From positions 1 to 58,675 of the forward strand of contig JAITSS010000067.1 of NCBI GenBank assembly GCA_031287565.1: a stretch of DNA of 58,675 nucleotides, given 5' to 3'. The translations under genes and the position numbers were made by a program. The stretch comes from Desulfobulbaceae bacterium (GTDB taxonomy: Bacteria; Desulfobacterota; Desulfobulbia; Desulfobulbales; Desulfocapsaceae). Below are positions 7,087 through 16,191 of this stretch, piece by piece. Each line of letters starts with the position of its first letter. Positions within the stretch are counted from its first letter, which is position 1. Below the pieces are notes generated by a model that did not search any database, had not been told where the DNA came from, and saw only the letters and a program-made list of their open reading frames with translations.

Positions 7087-8103
7087 TCAGGCGAAGCCGT
7101 CCGGATTCATACTCTGCCAACGCCAACTGTCGGCGCACATCTCTTTGATGCCGCGGACGGCGCGCCAGCCGAGTTCCCGTTCGGCAAGCGACGGATCGGC
7201 GTAGCAGGCAGCCACGTCGCCCGGACGCCTGGCGACGATGCGATGGGGCACCTTTTGGCCGGTGGCCTCCGCAAAGGCGGCGACCATTTCCAAAACGCTG
7301 TATCCCTGGCCGGTGCCAAGATTACATGTCAGGATTCCGACGTGTTTGGCCAGCCATTCGATGGCCGCCACATGACCCAGGGCCAGGTCAACCACGTGGA
7401 TGAAATCGCGCACGCCGCTCCCATCTTTGGTTGGATAATCGTTGCCGTAGACGGAAAGCTCTTTTAATTTGCCGACCGCTACCTGGCTGATATACGGCAT
7501 TAAATTATTCGGAACGCCATGCGGGTCTTCGCCGATGCGGCCACTTTCATGCGCTCCCACCGGGTTGAAGTAGCGCAATAAGGCGATGCGCCAGGTCGGG
7601 TCGGCGAGGAGCAGGTCGCGCAGAATCTCTTCGGTCATCAATTTGGTGCGGCCATAGGGATTGGTGCAGGACAGCGGAAAATCTTCGGTGATTGGCACCT
7701 TGGCCGGGTCGCCGTAGACGGTGGCCGACGAGCTGAAGACCAGGCTCTTCAAATCGAATTCAATCATGACCTTACATAAAGACAGGGTGCCGCCGATGTT
7801 GTTCTGGTAGTACAGCAAAGGCTTCTCCACCGATTCGCCGACCGCTTTTAATCCGGCGAAGTGAATAACGGTCTCGAAGCGATGCTCCGCCTCGCGGAAG
7901 ACTCGGCGCAGCGCTTCGCCGTCGCGGAGGTCAAGCCGATGAAAAGTCAGCGATTTGCCAGTCAGTGCCATGACGCGCTTCAGTGATTCTTCGCTGGCGT
8001 TGACGAGATTATCGACGACCGTCACCTGGTGGCCTGCATGAAGCAGTTCCAGGCAGGTATGGCTGCCGATATAACCGGCGCCGCCGGTCACGAGAATGTG
8101 CAT
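7087..8103 (-). CDS. galE: UDP-glucose 4-epimerase
   Basis: 338 residues, a typical GalE length. N-terminal Rossmann motif [16 protein letters not shown], the SDR catalytic SSSATVYG and YGRTK (Tyr-x-x-x-Lys), and the family blocks [18 protein letters not shown] and [13 protein letters not shown]. Interconverts UDP-glucose and UDP-galactose for surface polysaccharide. Start ATG 8103 is preceded by AGGAG. Its neighbour upstream is a membrane glycosyltransferase, which fits envelope sugar synthesis, although the base composition of the two genes differs strongly. Confidence 0.95.
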   Translation of the reverse strand: MHILVTGGAGYIGSHTCLELLHAGHQVTVVDNLVNASEESLKRVMALTGKSLTFHRLDLRDGEALRRVFREAEHRFETVIHFAGLKAVGESVEKPLLYYQNNIGGTLSLCKVMIEFDLKSLVFSSSATVYGDPAKVPITEDFPLSCTNPYGRTKLMTEEILRDLLLADPTWRIALLRYFNPVGAHESGRIGEDPHGVPNNLMPYISQVAVGKLKELSVYGNDYPTKDGSGVRDFIHVVDLALGHVAAIEWLAKHVGILTCNLGTGQGYSVLEMVAAFAEATGQKVPHRIVARRPGDVAACYADPSLAERELGWRAVRGIKEMCADSWRWQSMNPDGFA

Positions 8104-8244
8104 GGGAATACTCCTTTTTTTGATGAAAGCGACGGTCGCCGCCAATCATATCATTTATACGCTTAACACAATCTGGGTCAGGATAGGTGTTTATGGTCTG
8201 CCCTGATTGTCCGTCTTCCGCAGGCATAGAGTGATTCCGTCATT

Positions 8245-10020
8245 CTAAATATCCGGATTGCTGAAAGCCCCAGGGGATTCTGTATAGTAGAGCTTGAACC
8301 GGTAGAAGCCCCATCCGAAATCTCCCCGGAATTCGGCACCGCTTTCCGGCGGAATAACAAAATCCATCGGCTTGCCTTGATAATCCTTTTCCGAAACGAT
8401 AACCCATGCCCCTCGTCCCTGGAATTCACCGGTATCTGCTAAATCCTTGTACTTGATAAGGGTTCTGTCAAACATTTCCCAGAAAGCAGGGGCAAGACCA
8501 AAATTTCTACCTTTATATACATGACCATGACCTGGAAACAGATATGCAGTCATACCCGGTAAATGACAGGATTCTTTCGGCGGAAAAATAAACAAATCCT
8601 GCGGCGTTATTTCTTGTTTTAGATATGAGTAAAACTGCAAAAATTCAGTATTTTCTTTTTGTTCCCGGTAAATAGACGATGAAAATGTGGTAAATCCCAG
8701 GACAAGTAAAACGCTGCACACAAAAACAATGATCCGCTTATTTTTTATAGAACCGCACACAATAGCAAAGAAGAGCCACACCAGAGCGCAGGCAGGAAAC
8801 AGATATCGATCTGCTAAGAGCGGACGGATCAAAAAAGAAACGATGATACCGGTAAGCGCAAGTATGCTGATACAGGATAATCCGGCAAAAGCAAAAAGTT
8901 CTTTTTGGGTTTTAGTCTGTATGAGAAATAAATAGAAAACAGCAACGAATAGGAGAAAGAAAACCAATGTCATAATAGGGTTTCCTGCATTGAAAATGAA
9001 CACTACATAACCCGCAATAGTTTTAAGATTCAACGGTTGAATCCAGAAATCATTTGAAGCTCTGGTAAAACTGTTGATGATAATGAAAAGCCAAGGGAGA
9101 TAGAACAGTACCGCCAGTGGTGCCAGGATAAAAGTTTTAAGCATATTTTCCCGATCCCATTTCAATACATAGCACAAAAGCAGCAGATAGCCGATACCAA
9201 CGGTAAGACCTGCGTAAATATGGGTATAGGCTGCTCCTTCCGCACATAAAAGAAACGCCGCATACCATTTCGTTTTTCCGGTCGTGATGATATACCATGC
9301 GGATACCGCTGTCATGGTAACAAAAAACAGCGCCCAGCTATACATTCTAATTTCAATGCTGTAATGGACGACGCTTTCAGATGCGATAAAGCAGAGCAGA
9401 AACAAAACCGCTGTCTTGTGCGAAAATTCTTTATTGAGAAACAGGGTAGCAAAGATCATGGTCAAAACAGCAGGCAATACAGATACCATCTTCATGGTAA
9501 AAACATTTTCGCCGAACACACCGGCGCATAGTTTTAAGATGAGAAAATACAAAGGCGGATGTACATCAGCGCTTTGGATATGAATCAAGTCATTCCATGA
9601 ATGTCGGGTAGGTGTCAGTGAATATACTTCATCAAGCCATACCGATTGATTTGAAGTGGCAAGTATGACGACTAGCAGTAAAAATAAGGCTATCAGCAAA
9701 ATTTCTATCAAGGTATAGAACGAAGTTTTCTTCTCTGCCGGAAACTGAGGCATTTGAAATTTTGGCGAAATGCTGAAGAGCAATGCTCCGGAAATCAGTA
9801 AACCGGCAATGGAGGTCAGTAGTAATTGCATATTCCACAGCTCCCTGTTGATGAGCATCCGGTGAAGAATAGCGTTTTCGCCAAAGGTGATAATAGCGGA
9901 ACGTATCTGCGGAATTAACGCCAACAGGCATCCTGCTATGCCGATACATGAAACGATTAAGAGAAGCTTCCGCGCTCCGGCTGTTATCACGTCATCGTTT
10001 TCCATATTAATGTTCATCAT
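8245..10020 (-). CDS. Integral-membrane glycosyltransferase, GT-C fold (ArnT/PMT-like)
   Basis: 591 residues with about 11-12 hydrophobic segments. After the first spans comes the GT-C signature: SVWLDEVYSLTPTRHSWNDL with an acidic pair (Asp-Glu) in the first periplasmic loop, then SADVHPPLYFLILKL. This matches GT39/GT83-type enzymes, which transfer sugars from polyprenyl-phosphate donors on the outer face of the inner membrane. The C-terminal 150 residues are a soluble periplasmic domain. Start at the ATGATG after AGGAGTATACTAT. The gene and its flanks are visibly richer in A+T than everything around it, and its upstream end abuts the broken radical SAM gene at about 10070, so it looks horizontally acquired. 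Acceptor unknown. Confidence 0.85.
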   Translation of the reverse strand: MMNINMENDDVITAGARKLLLIVSCIGIAGCLLALIPQIRSAIITFGENAILHRMLINRELWNMQLLLTSIAGLLISGALLFSISPKFQMPQFPAEKKTSFYTLIEILLIALFLLLVVILATSNQSVWLDEVYSLTPTRHSWNDLIHIQSADVHPPLYFLILKLCAGVFGENVFTMKMVSVLPAVLTMIFATLFLNKEFSHKTAVLFLLCFIASESVVHYSIEIRMYSWALFFVTMTAVSAWYIITTGKTKWYAAFLLCAEGAAYTHIYAGLTVGIGYLLLLCYVLKWDRENMLKTFILAPLAVLFYLPWLFIIINSFTRASNDFWIQPLNLKTIAGYVVFIFNAGNPIMTLVFFLLFVAVFYLFLIQTKTQKELFAFAGLSCISILALTGIIVSFLIRPLLADRYLFPACALVWLFFAIVCGSIKNKRIIVFVCSVLLVLGFTTFSSSIYREQKENTEFLQFYSYLKQEITPQDLFIFPPKESCHLPGMTAYLFPGHGHVYKGRNFGLAPAFWEMFDRTLIKYKDLADTGEFQGRGAWVIVSEKDYQGKPMDFVIPPESGAEFRGDFGWGFYRFKLYYTESPGAFSNPDI

Positions 10021-10072
10021 ATAGTATACTCCTATAATAAATCCTAAAGAATCTAAAAATTACTCTTCAACC

Positions 10073-10830
10073 ATGTCCATGACATCACTGCAAACCAATG
10101 GCTCTTGCCTGAATCGGAAGATCATTGCCATGATCAGAAAATTTCGGATGCAAGTTGGTGTCAGTCTTGATGGGCCGCCGCCGCTTCAGGAATCATTACG
10201 TGGTCAGGCTGCGGCGACCTTGCGCGGCCTGCGGCTTCTGGAAGCGGAAGAAATCCCGTTCCGCGTGACAGCGGTGGTCAGTGACGAAAACGTTTTGCAG
10301 TTGGATAAACTGGCCTGGCTGCTTGCCGCCTTCCGCCAGGCCATGGGCATCGGCCTCGATTTGCTGGTTGTAAAAGGTCAGGCGTCGGCAGCAGGCGCGC
10401 CCGGCCCGGCGGAGGCGTCGCGGCCCTGGCGCGGGCGCTTACGGCAATCAACCGACGGCGACACAGGCCGTTACGCCTGCGGGAATGGGATTTGACACGG
10501 CGTTTGCTCGATGGGCCGATCCGCGATAATCCCCGTCAATTTTGTCAGGCGGCGGCTGGGGCCAGCCTAGCCGTCGCCGCCGACGGACGTTTATATCCCT
10601 GTGGCCAAACCCTGGGCGACGCCCGCTTTGTCCTTGATGGGGCCGCGCCTTTGTCGCCGCCGTTTTCCTTGTCGCTTTCCGCCAGTCTGGCCGGGCGCGA
10701 GGATTGCGCCGCCTGTCCGCTCGCGGGCCGTTGCCCCAATGATTGTCCCAGCCGCCTTTTTTACAATCAGGAAAGGAACCGGCGGCTGGTCTGCATCCTG
10801 TATCAGGTACTGGCTGGCGTCTCCTCGTAG
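10073..10830 (+). pseudogene. Radical SAM/SPASM maturase remnant: 5' end lost and frameshifted
   Basis: The first part reads SLQTNGSCLN...VGVSLDGPPPLQESLRGQAA, a radical SAM core after the point where the CxxxCxxC cluster should already have occurred; that motif is absent. The C-terminal part, in another frame, is a SPASM/twitch region: FCQAAAGASLAVAADGRLYP, CGQTLGD, CAACPLAGRCPNDCPSRLFY. The frames can be joined around 10385-10410 (a GC-rich run), where the second frame opens as GGVAALARALTAINRRR. So it has both a 5' truncation, coinciding with the AT-rich glycosyltransferase segment, and a frameshift. The ancestor was probably a peptide- or sulfatase-modifying SPASM enzyme. No peptide substrate gene was seen. 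Confidence 0.75.
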
Positions 10831-10868
10831 TTCAGCGCCAACCGTAGTTCTGCGCCAATTGCCTTGGC

Positions 10869-11996
10869 TCAGTAGCTTTCCCCGTCCTGAACATCCGCCA
10901 CCGACAATTTGCCCATGTGGTACCAGACGTGGGCGATATAGGCCAGAACCAGCGGAATGACCATGGCCACATAGGTCATGGCTGTCAGCGTGAAGTGGCT
11001 GGATGATGCGTTATAAATCGTCAGGCTTGACTGGAGATCGACCTTGGAAGGATAAAAGGGCGTGTCGTTGAAGCCGGCCAGGAAAAAGACGGTCAGGCCG
11101 ACGAAAACCGTGCCCAGCCCACCGAACCAGATGCCCGCCTTGCTGGCTTTGAAGCTGGTCAGGAAAACGCCAAGAATCACCAAGGCTAGGCCAGCCAGCA
11201 ATTGGACGAAAAGCAACGGCGTTTTCATGAGGCTAGTGAAGTATTTCTGACTCTCGATCGACACGACGCCGTTCTGGTCAAAACCGAAGCCATCCCAGAA
11301 CAGAACATAGGCCAGGATAATCACGAGAAAGGGCAGAGCGCAGATGAGGCTTTGCAGACAGGATTTGCGGATGCGCTCCTCAAGCTGTGGCACGCCGGAA
11401 AAATTGATGTTGTTAACGAGAAACATCGCCCCCAAGGCCCTGGCGTTGAAGACCAGGAACAGACCCATCGCCAGATTAAATAGGTTAAAGGCCGCCTCCA
11501 GACCACGAAGCGGGTTGGTCCAGGTGACGCGGTTGAAGGCGTCCAGCGTGAAGTTTGATCCGGTGAAAAAGGTGCCGACCGCCGCGCCGATTAAGAGAAT
11601 GCCCACCGCGCCGTTGATGAAGAGAAAGGCTTCATAGGTGGCCGCGCCGAAAAGATTGCCCGGTTTTTTGCGGAATTCATAGCTCACCGCCTGCAAGACA
11701 AAGGTGAAGAGAATGAGAATCCACACCCAGTAGGCGCCGCCGAAACTAGTCGAATAAAATTTGGGAAAGGCGGCGAACAGCGCGCCGCCAAAAAGCACCA
11801 GGGTGGTGAAAGTCAGCTCCCATTTGCGGCCCAGGGAGTTGATCACCAGATTTTTTTCGATGTCGTTTTTCGCCACCTGCCACAACAGAGTTTGTCCGCC
11901 CTGAACAAAGGTCAGGAACAAAAAGAGCGAGCCGACCACCGAGACCAGAATCCACCAAAGTTGTTGCAAAATCGCTGTATCGAGGCTGCCTATCAT
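10869..11996 (-). CDS. cydB: Cytochrome bd quinol oxidase subunit II
   Basis: 375 residues with about eight membrane spans; starts MIGSLDTAILQQLWWILVSV, as in CydB. Contains the family blocks FVQGGQTLLWQVAKND and EFRKKPGNL. It partners CydA in the inner membrane, reducing O2 to water with electrons from quinol. Its start lies one base after the cydA stop, so it is translated from the same message. In an organism of anaerobic type this oxidase would scavenge low oxygen. Ends 38 bases from the convergent radical SAM remnant. Confidence 0.95.
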   Translation of the reverse strand: MIGSLDTAILQQLWWILVSVVGSLFLFLTFVQGGQTLLWQVAKNDIEKNLVINSLGRKWELTFTTLVLFGGALFAAFPKFYSTSFGGAYWVWILILFTFVLQAVSYEFRKKPGNLFGAATYEAFLFINGAVGILLIGAAVGTFFTGSNFTLDAFNRVTWTNPLRGLEAAFNLFNLAMGLFLVFNARALGAMFLVNNINFSGVPQLEERIRKSCLQSLICALPFLVIILAYVLFWDGFGFDQNGVVSIESQKYFTSLMKTPLLFVQLLAGLALVILGVFLTSFKASKAGIWFGGLGTVFVGLTVFFLAGFNDTPFYPSKVDLQSSLTIYNASSSHFTLTAMTYVAMVIPLVLAYIAHVWYHMGKLSVADVQDGESY

Positions 11997-11997
11997 C

Positions 11998-13530
11998 TCA
12001 CACCCCCTCCGGTCCGTGTTGAATCTGCTTGGTCATGATTCTGATTTCCGCCACAAGCAGCGCGGTGAAGATAATCAGAAACAGGAAGAACGTGGTCTGG
12101 ACACTGCCCGCGCCAATATTGGTGGTGGCGGCGTTCACCGGCAGCATGTCCTGAATGGCCCAGGGTTGGCGGCCCACTTCCGCGACAATCCAACCGGCCT
12201 GCGAGGCGATCATTGCCAGGAAAAAGGAGATGAAACCCAGGAATAACCTGACATGGCTGCTCATCAGGGTGTTTTTCACCGCGCCGCGCAGAAAGATAAC
12301 GAAAACCAGGAGGAATACGACGCTCAGGCCGACCATGGTGTGGAAGGCATAGAAATTCAGCGCCACCGGCGGCACGATGTCTTCGGGTTTTTGCAGATAA
12401 CCATAGCCCATAAATGACTGATTTTCTTTGAATTTTGTAAGACTTGCCTCAGCCGCCGCTTGATCGCCTGACTTTTTCGCCTCTTTGTAGGCGGTCAGAT
12501 CGTTTATCGCCTGCCTGCCGCGGCTGATTTTGTCGGCGGCTGGGAGAAGACCGCGCTCGGCGTTGCCGTAGACCAAATCGTCGATGCCGGGCAGGAAATT
12601 GCCAAAACCCCGTGTCGCCATCATGCCCAAAATGCCGGGAATCTTAATTGATACGACAAAAGGATCCTGATTATCGCCAGGTTTTTTGTCGCGATTGATG
12701 ATGCCGAAGGCGACAATATCGGCGTTGGTTTCGCCTTTGTAATAGCCTTCATAGGCGGCCAGTTTCATCGGCTGTTTGTCGGCGTTGACATAGGCCGATT
12801 GATCGCCGGTGATGCCCGCGTAGACTGTGGAAATCAAACCGAAAACCGAGGCGACGAGGATCGATTTGCGGGCCATTTCCAGATGCCTGCCCTTCAGCAG
12901 ATACCAGGATGAAACCGAGATGACGAAGAGCGAGCCGACGATGAAACTGGTGCTGGTGGTGTGGGTGAATTTGGCCATGGCCACCGGCGAAAACAGCACT
13001 TCCCAGAAGTTCTGCATTTCGTAGCGCACGGTATCGGGGTTGAAGGCCATGCCCGTCGGATACTGCATCCATCCATTGGCGACTAGAATCCATAAAGCCG
13101 ACAGGTTTGAGCCGATGGCCACGATCCAGGTCGCGAGCAGATGGAAACCCTTTGAGACCCGGTTCCAGCCAAAGAACATCACCGCGAAAAAGGTCGCTTC
13201 CAGGAAGAAGGCGACAATGCCTTCAATCGCCAAAGGCGCGCCGAAAATGTCGCCGACCATCCAGGAATAGTTTGACCAGTTGGTGCCGAATTCAAATTCC
13301 ATGATGATGCCGGTGGCGACGCCGACCGCGAAGTTGATGCCAAAGAGCGTCATCCAGAATTTGGCGGTGTTTTTCCACTCTTCCTTGCCGGTGCGCACAT
13401 AAATCGTCTCGAAAAAAGCGCACAAAAAGGAAAGGCCCAAGGTTATCGGCACAAACAGCCAGTGGTACATTGCCGTTAGGGCGAACTGGTATCGCGCCCA
13501 GTCCACTGTGGCCAAATCGACTCCATCCAT
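11998..13530 (-). CDS. cydA: Cytochrome bd quinol oxidase subunit I
   Basis: 510 residues. Heme and quinol marks are visible: ARYQFALTAMYHWLFVP (His for b595), the glutamate-bearing EFEFGTNWSNYSWMVGD, the Q-loop KQPMKLAAYEG (Lys and Glu of the quinol site), GRQPWAIQDMLP, and AMAKFTHTTSTSFIV. The long Q-loop with an Ala/Lys-rich stretch (YKEAKKSGDQAAAEASLTKF) resembles the long-loop type known from E. coli. Ribosome binding site AAGGAGG before ATG 13530. Middle gene of DUF4492-cydA-cydB. Confidence 0.96.
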   Translation of the reverse strand: MDGVDLATVDWARYQFALTAMYHWLFVPITLGLSFLCAFFETIYVRTGKEEWKNTAKFWMTLFGINFAVGVATGIIMEFEFGTNWSNYSWMVGDIFGAPLAIEGIVAFFLEATFFAVMFFGWNRVSKGFHLLATWIVAIGSNLSALWILVANGWMQYPTGMAFNPDTVRYEMQNFWEVLFSPVAMAKFTHTTSTSFIVGSLFVISVSSWYLLKGRHLEMARKSILVASVFGLISTVYAGITGDQSAYVNADKQPMKLAAYEGYYKGETNADIVAFGIINRDKKPGDNQDPFVVSIKIPGILGMMATRGFGNFLPGIDDLVYGNAERGLLPAADKISRGRQAINDLTAYKEAKKSGDQAAAEASLTKFKENQSFMGYGYLQKPEDIVPPVALNFYAFHTMVGLSVVFLLVFVIFLRGAVKNTLMSSHVRLFLGFISFFLAMIASQAGWIVAEVGRQPWAIQDMLPVNAATTNIGAGSVQTTFFLFLIIFTALLVAEIRIMTKQIQHGPEGV

Positions 13531-13553
13531 ACAGACCTCCTTGTTTAGTTAGG

Positions 13554-13784
13554 TTATTGCGGGCTTTGTCTCTGGCGCAACTGGCCGAATACATGGTCAG
13601 CGCGTTGTTGATCAGTCTGAAAATTCTCGGCGAGAAAATCGGGGAAGAAAAACAGCTTGAGGATCGCGAACATGATGAGCAGCTTGATGAGAATCAGCTT
13701 CCAGAGGGTCTTGCCCAGTGTCATGCGGCGAAATCCGTCGAGATAAAAGCGGACGATGCGGGCAGGGCGGGAATTGTTCATCAT
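13554..13784 (-). CDS. DUF4492 small membrane protein of the cytochrome bd operon
   Basis: 76 residues. The central part RIVRFYLDGFRRMTLGKTLW followed by KLILIKLLIMFAILKLFFFP and DFL matches DUF4492, a family of one-span proteins coded directly upstream of cydA in several phyla. One transmembrane helix at about residues 29-47. Probably an accessory or assembly subunit of the bd oxidase, comparable in role but not in sequence to CydX; that role is inference from position. 23 bases separate it from cydA. Confidence 0.85.
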   Translation of the reverse strand: MMNNSRPARIVRFYLDGFRRMTLGKTLWKLILIKLLIMFAILKLFFFPDFLAENFQTDQQRADHVFGQLRQRQSPQ

Positions 13785-13847
13785 GGCCGCGTTTCACGAA
13801 AACGACTTAGGGCGACGAGGCCCAGCGAAATATCCCCTGAAAACCGC

Positions 13848-13886
13848 ACAGTAGCTAGCCATTTTCCGAGTGTCAAGAATAATTCT
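13848..13886 (-). promoter_or_regulatory. Sigma-70 promoter of the cyd operon with adjoining palindrome
   Basis: On the minus strand TTGACA (13871-13876), a 17-base spacer, then TACTGT (13848-13853). A perfect 11-base palindrome AGAATAATTCT (13876-13886) touches the upstream edge of the -35 box, so it could be an operator. About 64 bases upstream of the DUF4492 start. The regulator is not identified. Confidence 0.55.
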
Positions 13887-13924
13887 CATCTAGCGGCGGC
13901 GCGAAAGCGGCGGCCTTTGGCCAA

Positions 13925-13956
13925 GAAAAAAGCCTCCATCCAGAGGGGATGGAGGC
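13925..13956 (-). terminator. Rho-independent terminator of glnK-amtB
   Basis: On the minus strand GCCTCCATCC-CCTC-TGGATGGAGGC followed by TTTTTT, 82 bases after the amtB stop. Confidence 0.9.
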
Positions 13957-14037
13957 AGGTGGGAAAAGCGAATGACCTGGGGATATTCCTGGAGCGGTGG
14001 GAATGTCCGCCCCGCGCGGAATTGGCAAGAAACGCTT

Positions 14038-15342
14038 TTAGTCGTTGTACCCTTCTTCGCCGTGCTCGTTGATGTCGAGACCCTGGCGTTCAATATCGGC
14101 GGTTGGGCGCAGGCCGATGGTGGCCTTGATGGCGTAGGCGAGTATTGCCGTGGCCACGACGCTCCAGACCAGAACGATGCCGACGCTGACCAACTGTTTC
14201 ATAAAGAGCGCCGCGCCGCCCGCCTGGCCATTGACGGCTTCCACCGCCAGAAGACCGGTTAAGAGCGTGCCGACGGTGCCGCCGACCGCATGGACGCCGA
14301 AGGTATCGAGGGCGTCATCGTAGCCGAACTTGCGTTTCACGGTGACAACCGCGAAGAACGGAATGACGCCCGCCGCGATGCCGCAGACCACCGCGCCAGT
14401 GGCGTCAACAAAACCTGCCGCCGGGGTGATGACGACGAGACCGGCGACAATGCCGGAACAGAAGCCCAGCACTGACGGCTGTTTTTTCGTGATGAACTCC
14501 AGAAACGCCCAGACAAAACCACCGATGGCGGCGGCCAAGGTTGTGGTCATGAAAGCGGAACCGGCCAGACCGTTGGCGGCGCCAGCGGAACCGGCATTAA
14601 AGCCATACCAGCCGACCCAGAGAATCGAGGTGCCGATCATGCAGAGCACCATGCTGTGCGGCGTCATCTTCTCTTTGCCGTAACCAACGCGCGGGCCAAG
14701 GATCAAAGCCAGCACCAAGGCCGAAAAACCGGACGACATATGGACGACCAAGCCGCCCGCGAAGTCGATCGCGCCTAAGGTCGAGCCGATGTAGCCGCCG
14801 CCCCAGACCATGTGGGCGAAGGGAAAATAGACAAGAATCAGCCAACCGGCGATAAAGGTCATGAGCGCCGTGTATTTCATGCGCTCGGCGATCGCGCCGA
14901 CGATAAGAGCCGGCGTGATGATGGCAAAGGTCAACTGAAACATGGCGAAGACCGATTCTGGCACACCGGCCAAGTGGCTGGAGAAGGCGATGTCTTTGCC
15001 TTCCGGCCCATAGATCCCTTTGAAGAAGGCGGCGTCGAGATTACCAAGGATTGAACCGTCGCCGGAAAACGACAGGCTGAAACCGAAGGCCCACCACATT
15101 AATGTGGCCAACCCGGCGATGCCCAGGCATTGCGCGAGCACCGACAAGACGTTTTTCTTGCGGACCAAACCGCCATAAAAAAGGGCCAGGCCCGGCAGAG
15201 TCATAAAGAGGACCAGGGCGGTCGAAGTCAGCATCCAGGCAGTGTCGCCGGCGTTGATGGCCGGAGCCGCATCTTCGGCGAAAGCGGAGAGCGGCGCAAG
15301 CAGCGCGCCGGTGGCGAGTGTGGCGGTCGTAATGCGTTTCAT
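14038..15342 (-). CDS. amtB: Ammonium transporter
   Basis: 434 residues. The N-terminal signal peptide (MKRITTATLATGALLAPLSA) is typical of Amt proteins, then 11 spans. Pore residues are visible: the first twin His in DFAGGLVVHMSSGFSA and the second in DTFGVHAVGGTVG. The C-terminal tail ADIERQGLDINEHGEEGY is the conserved cytoplasmic segment to which GlnK docks. Start ATG 15342 (16 bases after the glnK stop) was chosen over upstream starts because of the signal peptide and AGGAG. Co-transcribed with glnK from the sigma-54 promoter at 15804-15819. Confidence 0.96.
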   Translation of the reverse strand: MKRITTATLATGALLAPLSAFAEDAAPAINAGDTAWMLTSTALVLFMTLPGLALFYGGLVRKKNVLSVLAQCLGIAGLATLMWWAFGFSLSFSGDGSILGNLDAAFFKGIYGPEGKDIAFSSHLAGVPESVFAMFQLTFAIITPALIVGAIAERMKYTALMTFIAGWLILVYFPFAHMVWGGGYIGSTLGAIDFAGGLVVHMSSGFSALVLALILGPRVGYGKEKMTPHSMVLCMIGTSILWVGWYGFNAGSAGAANGLAGSAFMTTTLAAAIGGFVWAFLEFITKKQPSVLGFCSGIVAGLVVITPAAGFVDATGAVVCGIAAGVIPFFAVVTVKRKFGYDDALDTFGVHAVGGTVGTLLTGLLAVEAVNGQAGGAALFMKQLVSVGIVLVWSVVATAILAYAIKATIGLRPTADIERQGLDINEHGEEGYND

Positions 15343-15358
15343 GGTTGTTCTCCTTTTT

Positions 15359-15697
15359 TCACAGGGCGTCGTTGCCGGTTTCGCCGGTACGGATGCGCAT
15401 GACATGTTCCAGGTCGAAGACAAAAATTTTGCCGTCGCCGATTTTGCCCGACGAGGCGGCGGTTTTGATCGCCTCGACCACACGGTCAAGGCTTTGATCG
15501 TCTATGGCCGCTTCTATTTTGATTTTTGGCAGAAATTCAACCACATACTCGGCGCCTCGATAGATTTCCGTATGCCCTTTCTGGCGTCCGAAGCCTTTGA
15601 CCTCGGTGACAGTGATACCGGTGACGCCGATGCCGGTCAGCGCCTCGCGCACATCGTTGAGTTTGTAAGGCTTGATAATGGCGGTGACAAATTTCAT
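15359..15697 (-). CDS. glnK: Nitrogen regulatory PII protein
   Basis: 112 residues, the exact PII length: MKFVTAIIKPYKLNDVREAL, T-loop GFGRQKGHTEIYRGAEYVVE with the uridylylation Tyr, B-loop TAASSGKIGDGKIFV. Binds ATP/ADP and 2-oxoglutarate and blocks AmtB when nitrogen is plentiful. Start ATG 15697 with GGGAG; the frame extends upstream through the promoter, so longer starts are excluded. Confidence 0.96.
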   Translation of the reverse strand: MKFVTAIIKPYKLNDVREALTGIGVTGITVTEVKGFGRQKGHTEIYRGAEYVVEFLPKIKIEAAIDDQSLDRVVEAIKTAASSGKIGDGKIFVFDLEHVMRIRTGETGNDAL

Positions 15698-15803
15698 GTT
15701 TTTTCTCCCTGGGAATGATGGATTTGTTTCTTGAAGCGCCTGGCAAGGACGGCGGCGCATCCGTTTACGGCCGTCGCTCCTTTGCGCCTGTCTGAACGGT
15801 AAA

Positions 15804-15819
15804 AGCAAAAGCGGTGCCA
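15804..15819 (-). promoter_or_regulatory. Sigma-54 promoter of glnK-amtB
   Basis: On the minus strand TGGCAC-CGCTT-TTGCT: the -24 GG and -12 GC elements have consensus spacing. About 107 bases upstream of the glnK start. This is the standard control of PII/ammonium transporter operons, via NtrC or a similar activator. No clear NtrC box was found upstream. Confidence 0.85.
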
Positions 15820-16191
15820 CCGCCTTTCGTTTATTTTTTTATGCTGTGAAATCATCTGGTTAAAATAATTCAACCCGATACGGCGCGGTCAGGCGGTGGG
15901 CGATTAACTACATTTTTGTATTTGAAGGCAATATTGAATGACGATTTTGTAGGTAACGACATGTCGGTGGCAGGCTCAGTCCGAACCTGTCTGCCGTCAG
16001 GCAGGCGGTGGAAGAAAATTGCTCAGCCAACTAAATCTCGAATTATTTTGCAATCAACATATTGGATTAACGTGATTATTTTAATGACGGGGCAACCTTC
16101 AGCGGGTACTTCAGCGCTTTTCTGACGATGCGTTTCGCCGGTCAACGATGACAACGGGAAACGCATCATTGCGGACGGTTGAGAGCGATCC
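15820..16191. other. Gene-free stretch with a degenerate MITE copy and a hairpin
   Basis: No gene is supported. It contains a partial copy of the MITE at 16018-16083, listed separately. A hairpin GATGCGTTTC...GAAACGCATC (about 16127-16165) lies just past the end of the P-type ATPase gene and may end its transcript, but it lacks a clear T-run. Confidence 0.45.
16018..16083 (-). repeat. Truncated, diverged copy of the MITE family
   Basis: TTGCTCAGCCAACTAAATCT then an AT-rich run ending ACGTGATTATTTTA align with the start of the element at 1694, to about two thirds of its length. The second end is missing. It is older or degenerate compared with the pair at 864/1694. Confidence 0.6.
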
